DNA from: Deltaproteobacteria bacterium RIFCSPHIGHO2_02_FULL_43_33
GTDB lineage: Bacteria > Desulfobacterota > GWC2-55-46 > UBA9637
Direction: 5' to 3'
DNA length: 41,966 nucleotides
Assembly: GCA_001798165.1 (NCBI GenBank)
Contig: MGRL01000024.1
Span: 1 to 41,966, forward strand
Shown piece after piece: positions 17,429-26,239 of this stretch (positions are counted from its first letter, which is position 1; every line of letters starts with the position of its first letter). A program made the position numbers and the translations under genes. A model generated the notes under the pieces. It ran no database searches, was not told the DNA's origin, and was given only the letters and a program-made list of their open reading frames with translations.

Positions 17429-18589
17429 ATGGAACTCCACGATGTCTTAAATCTTGCGGTTAAGGAGAAGGCGTCCGATGTGCATTTCAAGGCAGGGTTG
17501 CCTCCCATATTAAGAATATACGGAAGCCTCATACCGATAAAAAACCAAGAAAAACTTACCCCTGATGAAATTGCCAAAACAGCTATGAGGCTTATGAATG
17601 ATCAGCAAAAGGAGGTATTCAAAACAGCTCGCCAGGTTGATATGGCCTATGGCGTGCCTGGCCTTGGAAGATTTAGGATAAACATATTTCAACAAAGAGG
17701 CTCAACAGGGATAGTCTTTAGGGTTATACCAGGGGTAATGAATTCTATTGATGAGCTCCATCTCCCAAAAGTACTGGAAAAGATTGCCAGTGAATCAAGG
17801 GGGTTGATTTTGGTAACCGGTGTTACCGGAAGCGGCAAATCTACAACAATAGCCTCCATGTTAGACTATATCAACAATCATAGCACCTATAATGTCATCA
17901 CCATAGAGGACCCAATTGAATTTCTGCATAGAGACAAAAAATGTATAATCAACCAACGGGAGATCGGCGTTGATGCAAGAAATTTTGCAGAAGCCCTGAG
18001 GGGCGCGCTCAGGCAGGACCCTGACATAATAATGGTAGGTGAAATGAGGGATATGGAAACCATAGAAACTGCGCTTATATCAGCAGAGACCGGGCATCTC
18101 GTTTTATCCACGCTGCATACCATAGATGCCATGGAAACTATAAATCGTATTGTTTCTGTATTTCCGCCCTACCAACAAAAGCAGATTAGAATACAACTTG
18201 CCGGTGTTATAAAAGGAATTGTTTCGCAGAGGCTTATGCCAACCAAGGATGGCAGAGGTAGGGTGCCGGCAGTTGAAGTAATGGTATCTACTGCAAGAAT
18301 ACGGGAGTGCATAGAAGATAAAGAAAAAACCAAAGATATTGTAGATGCAATTGCCAAAGGGCAGACAACCTATGGAATGCAGACATTTGATCAGTCAATT
18401 ATGGAGCTGCTGAACAAAGGATTTATTGCATATGACGAAGCGTTGGCCCAGTCAAGCAATCCTGATGATTTTGCCCTCAGGGTTAAGGGTATAACCGCAA
18501 CAAGTGATGAGGGATGGAAAGAGTTTGAGAAACCTAAAGAAACTCAGGGCAAAAAGGAAGAGCCTAAGTTGGATATAGAAAGATTTTAA
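17429..18589 (+). CDS. pilT: type IV pilus retraction ATPase, PilT type
   Basis: 386 residues. N-terminal PAS-like domain with ASDVHFKAG, Walker A GVTGSGKST at 131-139, Asp box VITIEDPIEF, Walker B DPDIIMVGEMRD and His box TGHLVLSTLHT. PilT hexamers depolymerise pili and power twitching. The 30-residue charged tail after about 355 is longer than in standard PilT, and the motif around CIEDKEKTKDIVDAI departs from the AIRNLI motif, so a PilU/PilT2-like paralogue is possible. GGAGGG precedes the start. No other pilus gene is in the window; its presence bears on the output of the chemosensory cluster. Confidence 0.93.
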   Translation: MELHDVLNLAVKEKASDVHFKAGLPPILRIYGSLIPIKNQEKLTPDEIAKTAMRLMNDQQKEVFKTARQVDMAYGVPGLGRFRINIFQQRGSTGIVFRVIPGVMNSIDELHLPKVLEKIASESRGLILVTGVTGSGKSTTIASMLDYINNHSTYNVITIEDPIEFLHRDKKCIINQREIGVDARNFAEALRGALRQDPDIIMVGEMRDMETIETALISAETGHLVLSTLHTIDAMETINRIVSVFPPYQQKQIRIQLAGVIKGIVSQRLMPTKDGRGRVPAVEVMVSTARIRECIEDKEKTKDIVDAIAKGQTTYGMQTFDQSIMELLNKGFIAYDEALAQSSNPDDFALRVKGITATSDEGWKEFEKPKETQGKKEEPKLDIERF

Positions 18590-18629
18590 AAATGTCAAAT
18601 GGCCAGAGGGTTAAAATAAGAGTGGAAAC

Positions 18630-18664
18630 TTTGACTCTTTGACACTTTGACTCTCTGACACTTT
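18630..18664. repeat. 8-bp tandem repeat before recX
   Basis: TTTGACTC TTTGACAC TTTGACTC TCTGACAC TTT, period 8 rather than 7. It lies in the pilT-recX gap just upstream of the GTG start of recX. Confidence 0.75.
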
Positions 18665-18680
18665 AAATCCTGAAAATTCA

Positions 18681-19196
18681 GTGCCGCATAATTCTAAAAA
18701 AGATATCAACTATGCCAAGGCCATCGCAATACGATATCTCTCACATGCACCACGAAGCACTAAAGAGGTTGAATTAAAACTCAAAGGAAAAGATGTTACC
18801 GGTGATACGCTTGAAGAAACTATCCGTTATCTTATAGACCGCGGATATCTTAATGATGAGTTGTTTGCAAAAAACTGGATAAGCTCAAAAATAAAATCAC
18901 GTTTATGGGGGAAAAATAGGATAATTCAAGGTCTGAAACAAAAAGGCATATCATCTGAGATAATAAAAGAGGCTCTGGACAATTCTGAGGTAGAAACAAC
19001 AGAATTCAACACCGCAGATATTGCCCTTAAAAAGTGGTTAAAAACTCAAAAGAAACATTTACTCGGTATTCAAAATAGTAAACCAATGACGCAAAAGGCA
19101 TTTAGGCATCTTAAAAATAAAGGATTCTCAACATCCGCGATTATTACTGCAATAAAAAAATATGATGGGGAATTTGAAATATATGAAGGCCAATGA
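18681..19196 (+). CDS. recX: RecA modulator RecX
   Basis: 171 residues from a GTG start at 18681. The RecX three-helix repeats are recognisable: YLSHAPRSTKEVELKLKGK, then YLIDRGYLNDELFAKNWISSKIKSRLWGKNRI in pieces, and a final KAFRHLKNKGFSTSAIITAI. RecX limits RecA filament growth. No clear ribosome-binding site precedes the GTG, and an 8-bp repeat array is close upstream, so the start is the least certain part. Its last codons overlap the alaS start. Confidence 0.9.
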   Translation: MPHNSKKDINYAKAIAIRYLSHAPRSTKEVELKLKGKDVTGDTLEETIRYLIDRGYLNDELFAKNWISSKIKSRLWGKNRIIQGLKQKGISSEIIKEALDNSEVETTEFNTADIALKKWLKTQKKHLLGIQNSKPMTQKAFRHLKNKGFSTSAIITAIKKYDGEFEIYEGQ

Positions 19197-21828
19197 GATA
19201 AGAGAGGCTTTTTTAAAATACTTCAATAAAAATGGCCATACCATAGTTCAATCAGCGCCGCTTTTGCCTAAAGGAGATCCCACTTTATTATTTACCAATG
19301 CCGGGATGGTCCAATTCAAAGGGGTCTTTCTCGGAGAAGAAAAGAGAGACTTTAGCAGGGCTGTGTCTGTCCAAAAATGTATGAGGGCTGGAGGTAAGCA
19401 TAATGACCTGGAAAACGTCGGCAGGACAGCACGGCACCATACATTTTTTGAGATGCTCGGGAACTTCTCATTCGGAGACTATTTTAAGAAAGAAGCAGTA
19501 GCATTTGCATGGGACTTCATGACAAAGGAAATGGGGCTTGATTCAGAGAGGCTATGGGCTACTGTGTTTCAGGAAGACGATGAGGCAGCCGGCATATGGG
19601 AAAAAACTATCGGCATACCTAAAAACCGCATCGTAAGAATGGGAGAAAAAGACAACTTTTGGGCAATGGGAGATGTTGGACCTTGCGGACCATGCTCTGA
19701 GATTATCATAGACCAGGGCAAAGAAATCGGATGCGGTAGACCGGATTGCGCTATTGGGTGCGACTGCGACAGATTTCTTGAATTATGGAACCTGGTATTT
19801 ATGCAGTATAGCAAGGATTTGAAAGGGAAACTTACCCCTCTCCCTAAACCAAGCATTGATACAGGTATGGGCCTTGAAAGGCTCACCGCCGTAATACAAG
19901 GAAAGAAAAGTAACTATGAAAGCGATCTCTTTATGCCCCTTATTAACTTCATAGAAGACTTATCTGAAAAAAGTTACGGCGAAGCTGAGACATACGATAT
20001 CTCTATCAGAGCTATCGCAGACCACAGCCGCGCAGTTACATTCCTTATAACCGACGGTGTCCTGCCGAGCAATGAAGGTCGGGGCTATGTCCTGCGGAGG
20101 ATTTTGAGAAGGGCATCAAGGCACGGAAAATTTATTGGCATCAATGAACCGTTTCTCTATAAGGTCTGTGGTAAAGTGATAGAGATTATGGGAGGGATAT
20201 ATCCTGAAATAGTAATAGCACGCGACTCTATTATAAAAGCAGCAGAGGGTGAAGAAACGAGGTTTTTGGAAACCCTTGAAAGAGGGCTCAATATGCTTGA
20301 GGAAGAGATAGGTATCTTGAAACAAAGAGATAAAAAAACAATCCCTGGTGATATTGCATTTAAACTCTATGATACCTATGGATTTCCCCTGGATTTGACC
20401 GCTGATATAATTAGGACAGAAGGGCTTTCAGTTGATGAACAGGGATTTAATCTGGCAATGGAAGAACAAAGACTTAAAGCGCGGGAGGCATGGAAAGGCT
20501 CAGGAGAGGTAAAGACCCACGAACTTTACAACAAACTTTCAAAAGACGGTATTAAGGTAAATTTTGTAGGATATCATGCAGATGTTGCATCCTCCAAGAT
20601 AGTCTGCCTTATAAAAGATGGGAAGATGATTGATAATGCCTCTCAGAGTAATCATGTGGAAGTTATTACAAAGGAAACCCCGTTTTACGGTGAATCAGGG
20701 GGACAGGCAGGCGATATAGGTTCTCTGGTGGGAAAAGGCTTTGAATTAACAGTAGTGGATACAAAAAAACCCTTGCCGGATATTATTGTCCATCACTGCA
20801 CAGTAAAAGAAGGAAAGGTGAAAACAGGCGATAATGTTGAATTAGTTCCTGATTTGAATGTAAGAAGGGCAACAAGCAGGCATCATACAGCCACTCACCT
20901 TCTCCACGCATCCCTGCGGAACATCCTTGGAGAACACATACGGCAGGCAGGCTCGCTCGTAGGCCCTACGCGGCTGCGGTTTGATTTTAATCATTTTGCT
21001 TCTATACCTGAAAAGGAGCTAAACGATATAGAATATTTAATAAATGAAAAGATAATGGAAAACCTTTCTGTAACCATAGACACCCTTCCCTATAAAGATG
21101 CAGTAAACAGAGGTGCGCTTGCCTTTTTTGATGAAAAATATGGCGACACAGTAAGGATGGTTGCTGTAGAGGGATTCAGCAAGGAGCTTTGCGGCGGCAT
21201 TCATGTTAAAAAGACCGGCGATATTGGGCTATTCAAGATTATCAGTGATTCCTCAGTTGCGGCAGGCATCAGAAGAATAGAGGCAGTAGCAGGCGCCGTG
21301 GCCCTGAAGACCATAGCAGAAGAAGAGAATAACTTGAGAGAAGCAGCTTCTCTATTAAAAGTCTCTTTAAAGGAACTGCCGGATAAAATAAGCAAACTCA
21401 TTCAACAGCAAAAGGCTTTTGAAAAAGAGATAGAATCTCTAAAGGCAAAACTTCAGAGCAGTGAAGCGCTTGACGTTCTCAAAAACATAAAGACAATAGG
21501 CGGCGTTAATGTACTTTCTTCCCAAGTTGAGGCTACAAATCCAGATGAATTGAGACAAATGGCAGATGTATTAAGGGCAAAAATTAACTCCGGTGTTGTT
21601 GTCCTGGGAAGCAGGAGTGATGGAAAAGCCTTCATACTTGCAGCAATAACGCAGGATTTATCAAACAAATTTAATGCCAGCAATATTATAAAAGAACTTG
21701 CACCTCTGATAGGTGGAAAAGGAGGCGGTAAGACTGACATGGCGCAGGCAGGCGGAAACAACCCTGCAGGGCTAAAGGATGCGATGGAAAAGACATATAA
21801 GATAGTTGAAACTACATTAACAAAATAA
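19183..21828 (+). CDS. alaS: alanyl-tRNA synthetase
   Basis: 881 residues from the ATG at 19183 (MKANEIREAFLKYF), the canonical AlaRS N-terminus. Two earlier in-frame ATGs at 19162 and 19165 lie inside recX and are less likely. Class II catalytic core with GKHNDLENVGRTARHHTFFEMLGNF in pieces, the Cys-rich insertion around GCGRPDCAIGCDCD, the editing-site motif HHTATHLLHAS and the zinc-ligand segment CGGIHVKKTGD, then the C-terminal oligomerisation/C-Ala region with GGKGGGKTDMAQAGG. All regions are intact. It overlaps recX by 14 bases. Confidence 0.97.
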   Translation: MKANEIREAFLKYFNKNGHTIVQSAPLLPKGDPTLLFTNAGMVQFKGVFLGEEKRDFSRAVSVQKCMRAGGKHNDLENVGRTARHHTFFEMLGNFSFGDYFKKEAVAFAWDFMTKEMGLDSERLWATVFQEDDEAAGIWEKTIGIPKNRIVRMGEKDNFWAMGDVGPCGPCSEIIIDQGKEIGCGRPDCAIGCDCDRFLELWNLVFMQYSKDLKGKLTPLPKPSIDTGMGLERLTAVIQGKKSNYESDLFMPLINFIEDLSEKSYGEAETYDISIRAIADHSRAVTFLITDGVLPSNEGRGYVLRRILRRASRHGKFIGINEPFLYKVCGKVIEIMGGIYPEIVIARDSIIKAAEGEETRFLETLERGLNMLEEEIGILKQRDKKTIPGDIAFKLYDTYGFPLDLTADIIRTEGLSVDEQGFNLAMEEQRLKAREAWKGSGEVKTHELYNKLSKDGIKVNFVGYHADVASSKIVCLIKDGKMIDNASQSNHVEVITKETPFYGESGGQAGDIGSLVGKGFELTVVDTKKPLPDIIVHHCTVKEGKVKTGDNVELVPDLNVRRATSRHHTATHLLHASLRNILGEHIRQAGSLVGPTRLRFDFNHFASIPEKELNDIEYLINEKIMENLSVTIDTLPYKDAVNRGALAFFDEKYGDTVRMVAVEGFSKELCGGIHVKKTGDIGLFKIISDSSVAAGIRRIEAVAGAVALKTIAEEENNLREAASLLKVSLKELPDKISKLIQQQKAFEKEIESLKAKLQSSEALDVLKNIKTIGGVNVLSSQVEATNPDELRQMADVLRAKINSGVVVLGSRSDGKAFILAAITQDLSNKFNASNIIKELAPLIGGKGGGKTDMAQAGGNNPAGLKDAMEKTYKIVETTLTK

Positions 21829-21841
21829 AAGGGAGGTTTAT

Positions 21842-22165
21842 ATGGCGCTTGACGATATCTTGAAAAGGGCAGCACTCATGGGTATCGGCATCCTGAGTTT
21901 AACTGAAGGAAAACTCAAGGAGTTAGTAAAGGAGTTGGAAGACCGAGGTGAGATGAGCGAAAAAGAAGGTAAAGATTTATTAAAGGACCTTCTATCCAAA
22001 GCTGATAAAGAAAAAAAGGCAATAGAAGATAAGATAAGAAAGAGCATTAAGGATTATCTTGCAAAGGTTGATATAGCCAGCAGGGAAGAGGTGATAGGTT
22101 TAAAGAAAAAAGTTAACAACCTTGAAGAAAAGGTAAAGGAATTGACAAAGGCAATAGAGGAGTAA
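21842..22165 (+). CDS. phasin-like small helical protein
   Basis: 107 residues, almost wholly helical and charged, with a C-terminal leucine-type coiled coil (EVIGLKKKVNNLEEKVKELTKAIEE in outline). The beginning MALDDILKRAALMGIGILSLTEGKLKELV resembles the phasin/polyhydroxyalkanoate granule-associated superfamily, which coats storage granules or acts as a general amphipathic scaffold. No polymer synthase is nearby, so the granule role is not supported here. Strong GGGAGG ribosome-binding site, 13 bases after alaS. Last gene of the plus-strand block. Confidence 0.75.
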   Translation: MALDDILKRAALMGIGILSLTEGKLKELVKELEDRGEMSEKEGKDLLKDLLSKADKEKKAIEDKIRKSIKDYLAKVDIASREEVIGLKKKVNNLEEKVKELTKAIEE

Positions 22166-22176
22166 CTACAGACTAA

Positions 22177-22220
22177 AAGCCTATAAGTTATTAGACTAAA
22201 AGTTTTAAACTTGTAGGCTT
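22177..22220. terminator. convergent-gene hairpin, probable bidirectional terminator
   Basis: AAGCCTATAAGTT (22177-22189) and AACTTGTAGGCTT (22208-22220) pair at 12 of 13 positions. It sits in the 82-base gap between the phasin-like gene and the convergent TPR gene, within a 7-bp CTAAAAG/CTTGTAG array; a T-rich stretch (TCTTTATTTTTT) follows at 22244-22257. This fits termination of the plus-strand block. Confidence 0.5.
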
Positions 22221-22247
22221 GTAGACTATTAGACTTTTAGGCTGTCT

Positions 22248-22955
22248 TTATTTTTTCCCTGCCACGAGATTCATATACATCTGGGCCTTGGTATCATGAG
22301 GATTTTTGTGAAGTACTTTCATCCATTCTGCCTTGGCCTTTTCTATCTGCCCCATTGCATAATAGGTAATACCAAGGTTTACCCTCACTGGGGCATAGTC
22401 AGGGTTTATGGCTATGGCCTCCTCTAACTCCTTTACAGCCTTATTGTAATCCCTCATATCTCGGTATACGCTGCCTAACTTGTTTTTAATATCCACAAAT
22501 GTTGGGCGAAGTAGAATAGCCTTTTTATATTCATCAACTGCTTCACTATAGAGGCCCAACGTCTGATATATATTCCCCAACTCTGCGTGCATATTTGCCA
22601 GTTTGCCTTTCGCATAGGGATCAAGATATGAAGTGGCGCCGGCCTTGCCGGTTTCCTTTGCCTTGGTATAAATCATCTGCGCCTTATCAAATTCCCCCAT
22701 CTCATTGTAAAGCACCGCCAAATTTAATGACACCTCAGTATAATTTGGATTAATCTTTATCGCTTTTTCAAAACATTCTATAGCGTCAGTTCGCCTATCT
22801 GCTGTATAATATATGTAGCCCAACATATTATAGACATCAGCAAAATTGTCTTTTTCTTTTAACACCTCTGCTAAATATATTTGCGCATCTTGATAGTCCT
22901 TTTCCTCAAAGGCCTTTTTCCCTAATTCATACGATTCATGCCAGCTCCTTTTCAC
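22248..22955 (-). CDS. TPR-repeat protein
   Basis: 235 residues from a GTG at 22955, chosen because AGGGAGG stands about nine bases upstream; an ATG at 23012 would add 19 residues of repeat-like sequence. At least five tetratricopeptide repeats are seen (for example ADVYNMLGYIYYTADRRTDA and VRVNLGITYYAMGQIEKA). No signal peptide with the GTG start, so it is probably cytoplasmic. It is the last gene of the chemosensory cluster, after a BamD-like lipoprotein. The TPR fold implies a protein-binding adaptor; partners are unknown. Confidence 0.82.
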   Translation of the reverse strand: MKRSWHESYELGKKAFEEKDYQDAQIYLAEVLKEKDNFADVYNMLGYIYYTADRRTDAIECFEKAIKINPNYTEVSLNLAVLYNEMGEFDKAQMIYTKAKETGKAGATSYLDPYAKGKLANMHAELGNIYQTLGLYSEAVDEYKKAILLRPTFVDIKNKLGSVYRDMRDYNKAVKELEEAIAINPDYAPVRVNLGITYYAMGQIEKAKAEWMKVLHKNPHDTKAQMYMNLVAGKK

Positions 22956-23032
22956 CCCGTTAGACCTCCCTTCAACCTGCAAAAATTGTAAACTGAAGAT
23001 TGCGGCGAACATTTCAAATCAACAAATATCCC

Positions 23033-23833
23033 CTACCCATCATGGTTATCACTCAGCCAGTCTTTTGCATCACCAGCAAAAGAGCTTTCTGGAAATTGTG
23101 TAATAAGCGTAGAAAATGTATCCCTTGCAAGGTCATTCTCTCCAAGTTCCACATAGGATATGCCAATATAGTATAAAACCTTATCAGATATGCCGGTTTC
23201 AGGGTACTTTTTTAATATTTCCGCAAACCGGACTAATGCGCCTTTATACTTTTTATCCTTGAAATAAAAATTTCCTATATAAAACTCCCTCTCTGCTAAC
23301 CGCTTCTTTAAAAAAATACCCATCTCCTTTGCCTTGTCAACGTATATACTTGCCGGGTATTGCGCAGCTAAATCAGTGAAAGCCAAAAGGGCCTTCTGGG
23401 TAGCAGCCTGATCCCGGTCTATGCTGAGCACATCTCTGAAATAGCTCATACCTTTCTGGAATAAGGCGTAAGGCGCCCTGGGATGGCCTGGATGTAAGGC
23501 AATAAAGGTGGCGTAGTAAGAAGCAGCGTCGCTATATTCGGAGCTGGCATAATAGGCATCGGCCAGCAACAGTTGCGCATCCTCGGCAAAAGGAGTTAAG
23601 GGATAATCCTCCATAACCTTCTTGAGCTTATCAATAGCCTCACGATAATCACCATCATGATAGAGATTTGCGCCTTCCGCATATAATAATGCGGGGTTAT
23701 TATCCTTTGTTATCTCTTGAGTCGCAGCGCAACCGATTACGAGAAAAGGTAATGAGGCAAAAAGACAGAATGCAAAAGAAATTATACATCCTTTGCTCCT
23801 TGATTTACGAATACCGGCTACTATTTTTTTCAT
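23033..23833 (-). CDS. bamD: BamD-like outer-membrane lipoprotein
   Basis: 266 residues. Lipoprotein signal with lipobox LVIGC, lipidated Cys35, then five TPR-like repeats starting ALLYAEGANLYHDGDYREAI, typical of BamD/YfiO. BamD is the essential lipoprotein of the Bam complex that inserts outer-membrane barrels. The N-terminal extension before the hydrophobic core (basic, about 18 residues) is longer than usual. It follows cheY by five bases, so a housekeeping assembly factor seems to be co-transcribed with chemosensory genes; a related TPR lipoprotein with a pilus role (PilF/Tgl-like) is an alternative to consider. Confidence 0.82.
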   Translation of the reverse strand: MKKIVAGIRKSRSKGCIISFAFCLFASLPFLVIGCAATQEITKDNNPALLYAEGANLYHDGDYREAIDKLKKVMEDYPLTPFAEDAQLLLADAYYASSEYSDAASYYATFIALHPGHPRAPYALFQKGMSYFRDVLSIDRDQAATQKALLAFTDLAAQYPASIYVDKAKEMGIFLKKRLAEREFYIGNFYFKDKKYKGALVRFAEILKKYPETGISDKVLYYIGISYVELGENDLARDTFSTLITQFPESSFAGDAKDWLSDNHDG

Positions 23834-23838
23834 TTTTC

Positions 23839-24213
23839 TTATGGTATCTTAAGCAGCTCTTTTACGACGGTCAACACATGAGGCGCCTGAATCGGCTTGG
23901 TAATGTAAGCATTGGCTCCGAGGGAGATGGCCTTTTCCCTATCTTCCTTTCCACCCTCTGTTGTAACCATTACTATAGGGAGATCTTTATAGGCAGGATT
24001 ACCCCTGATGATGCTTACCAATTTAAGGCCGTCCATAACCGGCATATTTATATCTGCCAACACAAGGTCAAATTTGCCGCTGGTAAGCTTCTTATAGCCG
24101 TCTACCCCGTCCGCAGCCTCATCAATCTCTACGCCGCTTAATCTCTTTAACGCAAAGACTAACAACTGCCTCATTGTAGGAGAATCATCAATTATCAGTA
24201 TTCTGTAGGACAT
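23839..24213 (-). CDS. cheY: single-domain response regulator, CheY type
   Basis: 124 residues, a receiver domain only. Acidic pair Asp9/Asp10, phosphoacceptor Asp54 (VLADINMP), Thr in VMVTTEGG, and the Lys of the YITKPI segment are all present. It is expected to be phosphorylated by the CheA of this cluster. It is one of two CheY proteins here (the other at 38629-39018), placed two bases after the GAF gene. Confidence 0.92.
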   Translation of the reverse strand: MSYRILIIDDSPTMRQLLVFALKRLSGVEIDEAADGVDGYKKLTSGKFDLVLADINMPVMDGLKLVSIIRGNPAYKDLPIVMVTTEGGKEDREKAISLGANAYITKPIQAPHVLTVVKELLKIP

Positions 24214-24215
24214 AT

Positions 24216-25037
24216 CTATTTCGTTAAAAGATTTATAAACCCTTGGATAGTAGAAAGTTTTCTCTCAGATTCAGAATAAAGCTTCGAGCTGAATATGGCT
24301 GTAGCAGCGTGGCCTGCCAACAAAGTAAATAATTCATAATCCAGTTCTGAAAACTTCGGCTTTTGCTGCAAAAGCTTATATATCGCTATCACACCTATGA
24401 CATGTTCTTTTATCTTTAATGGTATACATACGATGGGTGAGAGGGGGTTAAATTTTTCAAACGGTTTTATTTCGTCAATAAAGAAATTCTCTCCGCTCTT
24501 GGCAACGTTGCCAATAATGCCGACCCCAATTTTTATCAAAGGGATTTCTTCTTTATCAACTCCTTCTGTAGTAACTGCGGTAAGCTCGTTGGTCTTTTCA
24601 TCCAGTAAAAGAACCCCAAATATCTCACCACCAATGAGATTTATGATAATCTCCTGTATAATCTGCAGAACTTCCTTAAAATCCAAGGTTGAGTGTAATT
24701 GAAAGCTGGCCACATACAGGTTCGCCAGATTATTATTTTCCTGTTCTATCTCTATATATCTATTGGCAAAGTTCTTATTTTCAGCCTCAACCTCCCTATG
24801 CTGCTGTAGAAGTTTCTGCATCTCCTGCTCAAGGCCCTGCACCTTTTTATTCAACTCAGCTACCAGCTTGTCGCTGCCGCCTGACATACCAACAAGCCTT
24901 TTCTCTTCCTCCAACTGAACTACCTTAAAGCGAAGACGTTCATTCTCCTTCAAGAGTTCTTGGGTAAAATCAGCCCCCTTCTTAAAGAGCTGCATAAACT
25001 CTTCTGCCCGCGAGAATATGTTCTTTTCATCAGCCAT
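24216..25037 (-). CDS. coiled-coil GAF-domain protein
   Basis: 273 residues. A long coiled coil (about 20-110, ENERLRFKVVQLEEEKRL and KVQGLEQEMQKLLQQHREVE) leads into a GAF domain (about 115-262; LYVASFQLHSTLDFKEVLQII, FGVLLLDEKTNELTAV, CIPLKIKEHVIGVIAIYKL). No output or enzyme domain, so it may be a ligand-sensing or scaffolding partner of the adjacent CheY. AAGGATA precedes the ATG, with a promoter candidate at 25095-25124. GAF ligand cannot be predicted. Confidence 0.85.
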   Translation of the reverse strand: MADEKNIFSRAEEFMQLFKKGADFTQELLKENERLRFKVVQLEEEKRLVGMSGGSDKLVAELNKKVQGLEQEMQKLLQQHREVEAENKNFANRYIEIEQENNNLANLYVASFQLHSTLDFKEVLQIIQEIIINLIGGEIFGVLLLDEKTNELTAVTTEGVDKEEIPLIKIGVGIIGNVAKSGENFFIDEIKPFEKFNPLSPIVCIPLKIKEHVIGVIAIYKLLQQKPKFSELDYELFTLLAGHAATAIFSSKLYSESERKLSTIQGFINLLTK

Positions 25038-25094
25038 TATTTATATCCTTTTTCACGCTGAACGTAACCACTGAATCCAATCTGAATTTTTTAC

Positions 25095-25124
25095 AATATA
25101 GCATACAAAATTATCCCACATCAA
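25095..25124 (-). promoter_or_regulatory. putative internal promoter for GAF-cheY-bamD-TPR
   Basis: Minus strand: TTGATG (25124-25119), 18-base spacer, TGC-TATATT giving an extended -10 (25100-25095). The 114-base gap between cheB and the GAF gene is among the largest inside the cluster, which fits a secondary start. Confidence 0.4.
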
Positions 25125-25151
25125 GCCTTTTTTAAATGCCATTGTCGCTTT

Positions 25152-26234
25152 CTAATGAGGTAAGCTTGTAATACACCTTTTCACTATTCTTGATCCAATA
25201 TCATGCAGTGGAACAATCTCATCTACCTTACCCGTTGCAATGGCAGATTCAGGCATGCCAAACACAATAGAGGTATCCTCAGACTCTGCCATGATATAAC
25301 CGCCTTGTTCCTTTATCTTTACCACACCTTTTGTCCCATCATTCCCCATACCGGTAAGCACAATCCCCATAGTTCGCTCAGCCCAAATTGAAGCACATGA
25401 CAAAAACATACTATCTACAGAAGGCACATATTTATCTTCTGCCCTCTTCTCTAAAAGGTCAGTCACTATTCCCCTCTGCTTTCTTTTAAAGCAAAGATGG
25501 TATCCGCCGGGCGCAATCAAGATATCGCCGGATTTTACCTCCTCGCCATTTCCTGCCTCCCTTACATTCATTTTACAAATCTTGTTCAATCTCTCGGCAA
25601 ACGGCTTTGTGAAACCGGGCGGCATATGCTGCGACACCACAATACTCACAGGAAATCCTTCTGGAAAATGTGTTAGTATGTCAGAGAGAGCGGGAGGACC
25701 GCCGGTAGACGAACCGATGGCTATAACATCAAAACCCATCCCAGCCTCTGCAGCGCTACACGGCTGTGGTAATACCTCTCCTTTCGCTTCAATCTTTTCA
25801 AAGGTTTTCAGAATTCCCTTCCGCACCTTATCCATCTTCAGTTGCGGAAGCATCTTGATTTTTCTGCCAAGTTCATCTTTTATATCAAATAATGCCATAG
25901 AAGGCGTAGCCGCCGGCTTGGGAATAAAGTCGACAGCGCCAAATTCCATAGCCTTAAATATATTCGTATCCCCATCTCTGCTGCTTATGACGATAACAGG
26001 AATAGGGTTTGCTCCCATGAGTATCCTCAAAAAGGTAAAACCATCCATAACAGGCATCTCAAGGTCAAGGGTGATAAGGTCGGGCATAAGCTTCATCGCC
26101 TGTTTAAGCCCTTCGCTCCCATTAGCTGCCGTCCCAACTACCTCCACTCCTCCGATAGATTCAAGGAGCTTGGCAATGGTGCGGCGGTTAAAGGCAGAAT
26201 CATCAACTATAAGTACCCGTAGCGGCTTATTCAT
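25152..26234 (-). CDS. cheB: chemoreceptor methylesterase/deamidase CheB
   Basis: 360 residues. Receiver domain (Asp11/12, phosphoacceptor Asp57, Lys106) joined by a linker to the methylesterase domain with catalytic Ser176 (IGSSTGG), His203 (SQHMP) and Asp299 (GMGNDG). It removes methyl groups from the receptors encoded in the cluster and is activated by phosphorylation. Five bases downstream of cheR, the usual adaptation pair. Confidence 0.97.
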   Translation of the reverse strand: MNKPLRVLIVDDSAFNRRTIAKLLESIGGVEVVGTAANGSEGLKQAMKLMPDLITLDLEMPVMDGFTFLRILMGANPIPVIVISSRDGDTNIFKAMEFGAVDFIPKPAATPSMALFDIKDELGRKIKMLPQLKMDKVRKGILKTFEKIEAKGEVLPQPCSAAEAGMGFDVIAIGSSTGGPPALSDILTHFPEGFPVSIVVSQHMPPGFTKPFAERLNKICKMNVREAGNGEEVKSGDILIAPGGYHLCFKRKQRGIVTDLLEKRAEDKYVPSVDSMFLSCASIWAERTMGIVLTGMGNDGTKGVVKIKEQGGYIMAESEDTSIVFGMPESAIATGKVDEIVPLHDIGSRIVKRCITSLPH

Positions 26235-26239
26235 AATTT

